From NCBI RefSeq assembly GCF_029407905.1, contig NC_073627.1, positions 132,135,697 through 132,199,696 of the forward strand: DNA of 64,000 nucleotides. The letters are read 5' to 3'. Shown piece by piece: positions 57,250-64,000 of the stretch. The notes beneath the pieces were generated by a model. It was not told the origin of the DNA and did not search any database. It saw only the letters and a list, made by a program, of their open reading frames with translations. Position 1 is the first letter of the stretch; every line of letters starts with the position of its first letter. The DNA comes from Bubalus kerabau (Eukaryota; Chordata; Mammalia; Artiodactyla; Bovidae). A program made the translations under genes and the position numbers.

Positions 57250-60200
57250 AGACATGATATTTATCTTTCTCTTTCTCACTTACTTCTGTATAATAGGCTC
57301 TGTATAAAGGCTCTAGGTTCATCCACTTCATTAGAACTGACTCAAATGTGTTGCTTTTTATGGTTGAGTAATATTCCATTGTGTATATATAACACAACTT
57401 CTTTATCCATTCGTCTGTCAATGGACATCTAGGTTGCTTCCATGTTCTAGATATTGTAAATAGTGTTGCAGTGAACAATGGGATACATGTGTCTTTTTCA
57501 ATTTTGATTTCCTTAGGGTATATGCCTAGTAGTGGGATTGCTGGGTCATATGGTGATTTTATTCCTAATTTTTTAAGGAATCCCTATACCGTCTTCCATA
57601 GTGGCTGTATCAATTTACATTACCACCAACAGTGCAAGATCATTCCCTTTTCTCCACACCCTCTCCAGCATTTATTGTTTGTAGACTTTTTGATGGTGGC
57701 CATTCTGAAGGATGTGAGGTGATATCTCATGGTAGTTATGATTTGCATTTCTCTAATAATGAGTGATGTTGAGTGTCTTTTCATGTGTTTGTTAGCCATC
57801 TGTATGTCTTCTTTGGAGAAATGTCTGTTTAGATCTTTTCCCCATTTTTTGATTGGGTTGTTTGTTTTTCTAGTATTGAGTTGTATGAGCTGCTTGTATA
57901 TTTTGGAAATTAATCTTTTGTCAGTTGTTTCATTTGCTATTATTTTCTCCCATTCTGAGGGTTGTCTTTTCACCTTGCTTATAATGTCCTTTGCTGTGAA
58001 AAAACTTTTAAATTTAATCAAGTCTCACTTGTTTACTTTTGTTTTTATTTCCATTACTCTAGGAGGTGGGTCATAGAGGATCTTGCTTTGATTTATGTCA
58101 TTGAGTGTTCTGCCTATGTTTTCCTCTAAGAATTTTATAGTTTCTGGCCTTTCATTCAGGCCTTTAATCCATTTTGAGTTTATCTTTGTGTATGGTGTTA
58201 GGAAGTGTTCTAATTTCATTCTTTTACATGTATCTGTCCAGTTTCCCCAGCACCATTTATTGAAGAGGCTGTCTTTGCCCCATTATACATTCTTGACTCC
58301 TCTGTCAAAATATGGTACCCTTAGGCACATGTTTTTTTTTTTTTTCTCCTGGGCTTTCTATCTTGTTCCATTGGTCTATATTTCTGTTTTTGTACCAGTA
58401 CCATACTGTCTTGATTATTGTAGCTTTGTAGTATAATCTGAAGTCAGGAAGGTTGATTCTTCCAGCTCTGTTCTTCTTTCTCAAGACTGCTTTGGCTATT
58501 TGTGGTCTTTTGTGTTTCCATATGAATTGTGAAATTTTTTGTTTTAGTTCTGTGAAAAATGCCATTGGTAATTTGATAGGGATCTCATTGAATCTGTAGA
58601 TTGCATTTGGTAGTATAGTCATTTTCACAATATTGATTCTTCCTACCCAGGAACAAGGAATATCTCACCACCTGTTTATGTTGTTTTTGATTCCTTTTAT
58701 CAGTGTCTTATAATTTTCTGTGTATATTTATATGTATATTTATAATTTTCTGTATAGTTCATCTCCTTAGGTAAGTTTATTCTTTTTGTTGCAATGGTGA
58801 ATGGGATTGATTCCTTAATTACTCTTTCTGATTCATCATTGTTAGTATATAGAAACGCAAGTGATTTCTGTGTATGGATTTTGTATCCTGTAACTTTGTT
58901 AAATTCACTGATTAGCTCTAGTAATTTTCTGATACTATCTTTAGGGTTTTCTATATACAGTATCATGTCATCTGCAAACAGTGAGAACTTTACTTCTTCT
59001 TTTTGTATCTGGATTCCTTTTATTTCTTTTTCTTCTCTGATTGCTGTAGATAGGACTTCCAGAACTATGTTGAATAATAGTGGGGAAGGGCACCCTTGTC
59101 TAGTTTCTGATCTTAGGGGGAATGTTTTCAGTTTTTCATCATTGAGAATAATGTTTGCTGTAGGCTTATCATTTATGGACTTTACTATGTTGAGGCAGGT
59201 TTCTTCTATGCCCATTTTTTGAAGAGTTTTAATCATAAATGGATACTGAATTTTGTCAAAGGTTTTTTCTGCATCTATTGAGATGATCATATGGTTTTTA
59301 TCTTTCAATTTGTTAATATGGTGTATCACATTGATTGATTTGCATATGTTAAAGAATCCTTCCATCCCTGGAATAAACCCAACTTGATCATGGTGTATGA
59401 GCTTTTTGATGTGTTGCTGAATTCTGTTTGCTAAAATTTTGTTGAGAATTTTTGCATCTATGTTCATCAGTGGTATTGGCCTGTAGTTTTCTTTTTTATG
59501 TTGTCTTTGTCTGGTTTTGGTATCAGGGTGATGGTGGCCTCATAGAATGGGTTTGAAAGTGTTCCTTCCTCTGCAATTTTTTGAAAGTGTTTTAGAAGGA
59601 TAGGCATTAGCTCTTCTCCAAATGTTTGATAGAATTCTCCTGTGAAGCCATCTGGTCCTGGGCTTTAGTTTTTGGGGAGATTTTTTATCACAACTTCAGT
59701 TTCAGTGCTTGTAATTGCATTGTTCATAATTTTTATTTCTTCCTGGTTCAGTCTTGGAAGATTGAACTTTTCTAAGAATCTGTCCATTTCTTCCAGGTTA
59801 TCCTTTTTATTGCCATATATTGTTCATAATAGCCTCTTATAGTCCTTTGTCTTTCTGCATTATCTGTTGTAACCTCTCCTTTTTCATTTCTAATTTTGTT
59901 GATTTGATTCTTCTCTCTTTTTTTCTTGATGAGTCTGGCTGAAGGTTTTTCAGTTTTGTTTATCTTCTCAAAGAACCAGCTTTTAGTTTTATTCATCTTT
60001 GCTATTTTTTCTTTCACTTCTTTTTCATTATTTTTGCTCAGATCTTTATGATTTATTTCCTTATACTAATTTTGTTGTTGTTGTTTTGTTTGTCTTTTTC
60101 CAGCTGTTTTAGGTGTAAAGTTATGTTGTCTATTTGATGGTTTTCTTGTTTCTTGAGGTACAATTGTATTGCTAAAAACTTCCTTCTTAGAACTGCTTTT

Positions 60201-61050
60201 GCTGCATCCCATAGGTTTTGAGTTGTCATGTTTTCATCGTCATTTGTTTCTAGAATTTTTTTTTAAATTTCCATTTTGATTTCTTCAGTAACCTGTTGAT
60301 TATTTGGAAACGTATTATTTAATCTCCATGTGTTTGTTTTTTTTTTACAGTTTTTTTTTTCTTGTACTTGAGATCTAGTCTCATAGTGTTGTGGTCGGGA
60401 AAGATGCTTAATAGAATTTCAATTTTATTAAATTTACTGGGGTTTGATTTGTGACCCAAGATGTGGTCTATCCTGGAGAATGTTCCATGTGCATTTGAAA
60501 AGAAGGTGCATTCTTCTGCATTTGGATGGAAAGTCCTGAAGACATCAATGAGATCCATCTCATCTAATGTATCATTTAAGACTTGTGTTTCCTTATTAAT
60601 TTTCTGTTTTGATGATCTGTCCATTGATGTGAGCGGGTGTTAAAGTCTCCTGCTATTATTGTGTTACTGTCAGTTTCTCCTTTTATGTCTGTTATTGTTT
60701 GTCTTATGTATTGAGGTGCTTCTATGTGGATGCATAGATATTTACAATTGTTATGTTTTCCTCTTGGACAGCTCTCTTGGTCATTATGTACTGTCTTTCC
60801 TTATCTCTTATAATCTTCTTTATCTTAAGCTCTACTTTATTTGATATGAAGATTGCTACTCCAGCTTTCTTTTGCTTCCCATTTGAATGGAATATATTTT
60901 TTCATCCTCTCTCAGTCTATATGTGTCTTGAGGTCTGAAGTGGACCTCTTGTAGACAGCATATATATGGTTCTTGTTTTTGTATCTATTCAGCCAGTCTG
61001 TGTCTTTTGGTCAGAGCATTTAATTCATTTACATTTAAAGTAATTATTGA
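57250..61050 (-). pseudogene. L1 ORF2 remnant (endonuclease, RT)
   Basis: Minus-strand pieces in order: an endonuclease part with 'GTFSRIDHILGHKSNPSKF' and 'PDHNTMRLDL' (60624-60319); a 255-codon piece (59467-58700) with 'ILANRIQQHIKKLIHHDQVG' and the RT catalytic segment 'KFSLFADDMILYIENP'; and C-terminal pieces including 'IKLPMAFFTELKQKISQFIW' (58628-58305) and 'WMNLEPLYRAYYTEVSEKEK' (about 57.3 kb). Frames change and stops occur between pieces, and the endonuclease N-terminus is riddled with stops. Confidence 0.85.
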
Positions 61051-61149
61051 TATATATGTTCCTACTGCCATTTTCTTAATTGTTTGGGGTTGATTTTGTA
61101 GATCTTTTTCTTCTCTTGTATTTCTTGACTCTATGAGTCCCTTTAACAT

Positions 61150-62000
61150 TTGTTGTAAAGCCTGGTTTGGTGGTACTGAATTCTCTTACCTTTTGCTTGT
61201 CTGAAAAGCTTTTTATTTCTCCATCAATTTTGAATGAGATCCTTGCTGGGTACAGAAATCTCGGTTGTAGATTTTTCCTTTTCAGACTCTAAATATATCC
61301 TGCCATTCTCTTCTGGTCTGCAGTTTCTGCTGAAAGATCAGCTGTTTTAAACGTATGGGGTTTCCCTTGAATGTTACTTGTTGCTTTTCTCTTGCTGCTT
61401 TTAATATTTTGTGTTTAATCTTTGTTAGTTTGATTAGTATGTGTCTTGGTGTGTTTCTCCTTGGGTTTGTCCTGTCTGGGACTCTGCACCTCTTGGACTT
61501 GATTATTTACTTTTCCATGTTGGGGAAATTTTCAACTATAATCACTTCAAAAATTTTCTCATACCTTTTTTCTCTTCTTCTTCTGGTACTCCTATAATTC
61601 AAATGTTGCTGTGTTTGATATTTTCCCAGAGGTTTCTGAGACTATCCTCAGTTCTTTTCATTCTTTTTGCTTTATCTGCTCTTCAGAAGTTATTTCCACC
61701 ATTTTGTCTTCCAGCTCACTGATTTGTTCTTCTGTTTCAGATATTTTTCTGTTTATTCCTTTTAGAGTATTTTTAATTTCAGTAATTGTGTTGTTTGTCT
61801 CTGTATGTTTATTCTTTAATTCTTCTAGGTCTTTGTTAATGGATTCTTGCATTTTCTCCATTCGGTTTTCAAGGTTTTTGATCATCTTTACATCATTTTT
61901 CTGAATTCTTTTTCAGGTAATTTGCCTATTTCCTCTTAATTTATTTGGACTTCTATGTTTCTAGTTTGTTCCTTCATTTGTGTAGTATTTCTCTGCCTTT
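61150..62000 (-). pseudogene. L1 ORF1 remnant (coiled coil)
   Basis: The 75-codon frame at 61885-61658 reads 'MIKNLENRMEKMQESINKDL' and continues with heptad-like 'ISETEEQISELEDKMVEI', the ORF1p coiled coil. The RNA-binding C-terminal part lies towards 61.2 kb but is out of frame with it. Boundaries are approximate. Confidence 0.75.
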
Positions 62001-62575
62001 TCATTATTTTTTTTTAACTTATTGTGTTTGAGGTCTCCTTTCCCCAGCCTTCAAGGTTGAATTCTTTCTTCCCTTTGATTTCTGCCTTCCTAAGGTTGGT
62101 CCAGTGGTTTGTGTAAGCTTCGTATAGGGTGAGGTTTGTGCTGAGTTTTTTTTTTTTCCTTTTTCCCCCTCTGATCAGCAAGGCTGAGTGAGGTGGTAAT
62201 CCTGCCTGCTGATGACTTTTTTATATTTTTGTTTTGTTTGCTGTTTAGATGAGGTGCCCTGTACAGGGTGCTACTGGTGGTTGGGTGATGCTGGGTCTTG
62301 TATTCAAGTGGCTTTTTTTGTGTGAGTTCTCACTCTTTGATACTCCCTAGGGTTAGTTCTCTGGTAGTCTAAGGTCTTGGAGTCAGTGCTCCCACCCCAA
62401 AAACTTATGGCTTGACCTCTTCATCTAGGACTGATGAGATGAAAACAATTTCTTTGTTTTTCAGACCTCCTGTTGTAGTTATTTCCAAAATCTGGTCAAC
62501 TACATCTTCAGTTTCTCTGCATCCAGCATGCCTCGGGAGCCACAGTTCCTCTATATTGGCCTTATTTGTCATTTT

Positions 62576-62700
62576 GATGGATGTGAAGTGTAGCTCATTG
62601 TTGTTGCTATTTTTGCATTTGCTTTATCTAACATTTTCTCTTTTAAAAATATAGATTCAGATCTCACTATATGATTGCAGTTTTAAGGATTTTTTTCTCT
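62576..62700 (-). mobile_element. Older L1, remaining piece of the split copy
   Basis: 'gatggatgtgaagtgtagct' then 'ttgcatttgctttatctaac' continue the antisense L1 that stopped at 56839. It fades out by about 62.7 kb. Confidence 0.6.
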
Positions 62701-62948
62701 GCAGAATTATAAATGCTTCATCAGGTGTAAGTATGAAATATAAATTGCAAAAAAGTAAATTATTCCATTTCATTGCAAATTTAACTTTAGTCCTGTTTCT
62801 ATCACAGAATGACTTTCATGAACATAAACTAGTATATAAAAAGCTAATTTGGTTCTCTTGCTTTATAAATTGGTGAACCCTCCACAAAATTTTAGTAAAT
62901 AGAAAATTATATAACAAAGCTTATGTTTTTAGTATAAAGCTAAACTGG

Positions 62949-63150
62949 GGCTTCCTTGGTGACTCGGTGGTGAAGAATCTGCCTGCCAATGTAGAAGACC
63001 AGATTCGATCCCTGAGTTGGGAAGATCCCTTGGAGAAGAAAATGGCTACCTATTTCAGTATTCTTGCCTGGAGAATCGCATGGAGAGAGGAGCCTGGAGG
63101 GCCACAGTTATGGGGTCATGAGTCAGACACAACCTAGCAACTAAACAATG
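62949..63150 (+). mobile_element. Bov-tA SINE
   Basis: It runs from 'gggcttccttggtgactcgg' to 'gtcagacacaacctagcaac'. It is diverged. Confidence 0.92.
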
Positions 63151-63459
63151 ACAATGACTTTAATTATTATTTGTGAATTCTACTTTGATTAGAGTCTATA
63201 TAAAAGGACAAGAAGTAAAAAAGCATAAGAAAATATACCCTTTTTCTGCTTAAATTAACAAATGGCAAATTCACAGTGAGCTGGAATAGAAACAGTAGTG
63301 CTCTTCAGAAACTCCAGAGTTTTGGATTGAGATCACTGGGTGTTCTTCTACAAGCCATTCATCAGTGCCCCAAATTCTGAGCTGAAGGATCAGCTTATAG
63401 GGTGAGCCAGTGTGGCATTTCTCATGTCCATTAATCTTTTTGATGATTAAGCTCTCAGT
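63151..63459. other. Unassigned sequence
   Basis: No gene or repeat is recognised. Confidence 0.5.
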
Positions 63460-63471
63460 AAAGGCTAAAAG

Positions 63472-63736
63472 AGAAGGCGATGGCACACCACTCCAGTACT
63501 CTTGCCTGGAAAATCCCATGGATGGAGGAGCCTGGTGGGCTGGAGTCCATGGGGTCGCTAAAGAGTCAGACACGACTGAGGGACTTCACTTTCACTTTTC
63601 ACTTTCATGCATTGGAGAAGGAAATGGCAACCCACTCCAGTGTTCTTGCCTGGAGAATCCCAGGGACCGGGGAGCCTGGTGGGCTGCCATCTATGGGGTC
63701 ACACAGAGTCGGACACGACTGAAGTGACTTAGCAGC
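63472..63736 (+). mobile_element. Bov-A2 SINE with target-site duplication
   Basis: Both monomers, the linker 'cactttcacttttcacttt' and a short AGCAGC tail are present. It is flanked by an exact 12-bp duplication, aaaggctaaaag, at 63460-63471 and 63737-63748. Confidence 0.95.
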
Positions 63737-63942
63737 AAAGGCTAAAAGCATTAATATTTCATAAAATCCTTGAGTGAGATCTCTCATTCTCTGTGGTTCC
63801 TTCTGTTCTACGAAGGATGATGTCATCTTTGAAGTTGTTCCTAAAGACAGATGGTGGATGACCAGTACTACAACATGAGCCACAACAGATTAGTGTGAAG
63901 AGAATGTACGTAAGACATGTAAGGGAGAGGCTTTCTACCTCT

Positions 63943-64000
63943 GGCGGTGGGGGGGGGGAGGGAGGTGTGTGGGGGGGGAGGGAGGTGTGGGGGGGAAGGG
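63943..64000 (+). repeat. G-rich simple repeat
   Basis: Runs of 7-11 G alternate with 'agggaggtgt'-type spacers up to the window edge, about three imperfect copies of a ~20-bp unit. It satisfies the usual G-quadruplex pattern of four or more G-runs of length three or more. Confidence 0.85.

Larger units (their letters stand above)
56855..62560 (-). mobile_element. Near-full-length L1 with target-site duplication
   Basis: A 5.7-kb artiodactyl L1 lies on minus: tail side at 56855, ORF2 about 61.05-57.25 kb, ORF1 about 62.0-61.15 kb, and 5' UTR text to 62560. It is flanked by an exact 15-bp duplication, cttatttgtcatttt, at 56840-56854 and 62561-62575. Both ORFs are broken by stops and frameshifts, so it is not retrotransposition competent. 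Confidence 0.93.

Noticed and set aside
58794..59222. 142-codon plus frame
   Set aside because: Antisense of the L1 ORF2 reverse-transcriptase segment.
1..64000. CRISPR array, operon, phage or plasmid features
   Set aside because: The sequence is vertebrate nuclear DNA. Repeats are dispersed retroelements, and the only tandem array is a coding minisatellite without unique spacers.

Overview
This is a piece of a ruminant (bovid) nuclear genome and consists mostly of transposable-element debris. The diagnostic signals are dozens of tRNA-derived Bov-tA SINEs, their relatives Bov-A2 (two monomers, ending in a (GCA)n-rich tail), many truncated BovB/RTE LINEs, artiodactyl L1 copies, and CHR-type cetartiodactyl SINEs. 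BovB plus Bov-A2 points to Bovidae (cattle, buffalo, sheep, goat or a close relative); the species cannot be fixed from the sequence alone. There is no bacterial-style gene organisation, no CRISPR array, and no RNA gene I can support. I found no intact host protein-coding gene.

Layout. 0-9 kb: dense SINE/L1/BovB patchwork, including six SINEs within 1.65 kb at 2.6-4.2 kb. 9-13 kb: mostly low-repeat sequence with one old repeat and two short BovB insertions. 13.5-17.0 kb: a nested stack. An old L1 is split by a CHR SINE (which itself carries a poly(A)-only insertion) and by a Bov-tA pair. That pair is split by a 5'-inverted BovB, and the BovB is split by a Bov-A2. 17-29 kb: AT-rich intergenic sequence with scattered L1, BovB, one MLT1-like LTR, SINEs and a MIR. 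29.5-30.6 kb: the most open BovB copy, with a 352-codon frame covering the C-terminal half of reverse transcriptase. 30.6-41.6 kb: mainly unassigned sequence with SINEs, BovB and one probable ERV LTR.

41.6-50.8 kb is the distinctive, GC-richer part. On the minus strand lies an unprocessed pseudogene of the SPATA31 (formerly FAM75) spermatogenesis-associated family. It has a recognisable first exon with a membrane segment, a short second exon, and a large last exon. It is broken by several in-frame stops and frameshifts. Inside the last exon is a minisatellite of eleven 72- or 75-bp units, all multiples of three. The GC-rich 41.6-43.9 kb just downstream is unassigned.

50.8-64 kb: old L1 remains, a CHR SINE, more BovB, and a 5.7-kb near-full-length but degenerate L1 (minus strand). 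That L1 is flanked by a perfect 15-bp target-site duplication and inserted into an older L1. The window ends in a G-rich simple repeat.

Nothing here acts as a pathway or operon. The story is retrotransposition layered on a decayed testis-type gene. The most informative items are the frame-preserving repeat array in the pseudogene, the inverted BovB with exact duplications, and the poly(A)-only insertion. I see no convincing new biological system.
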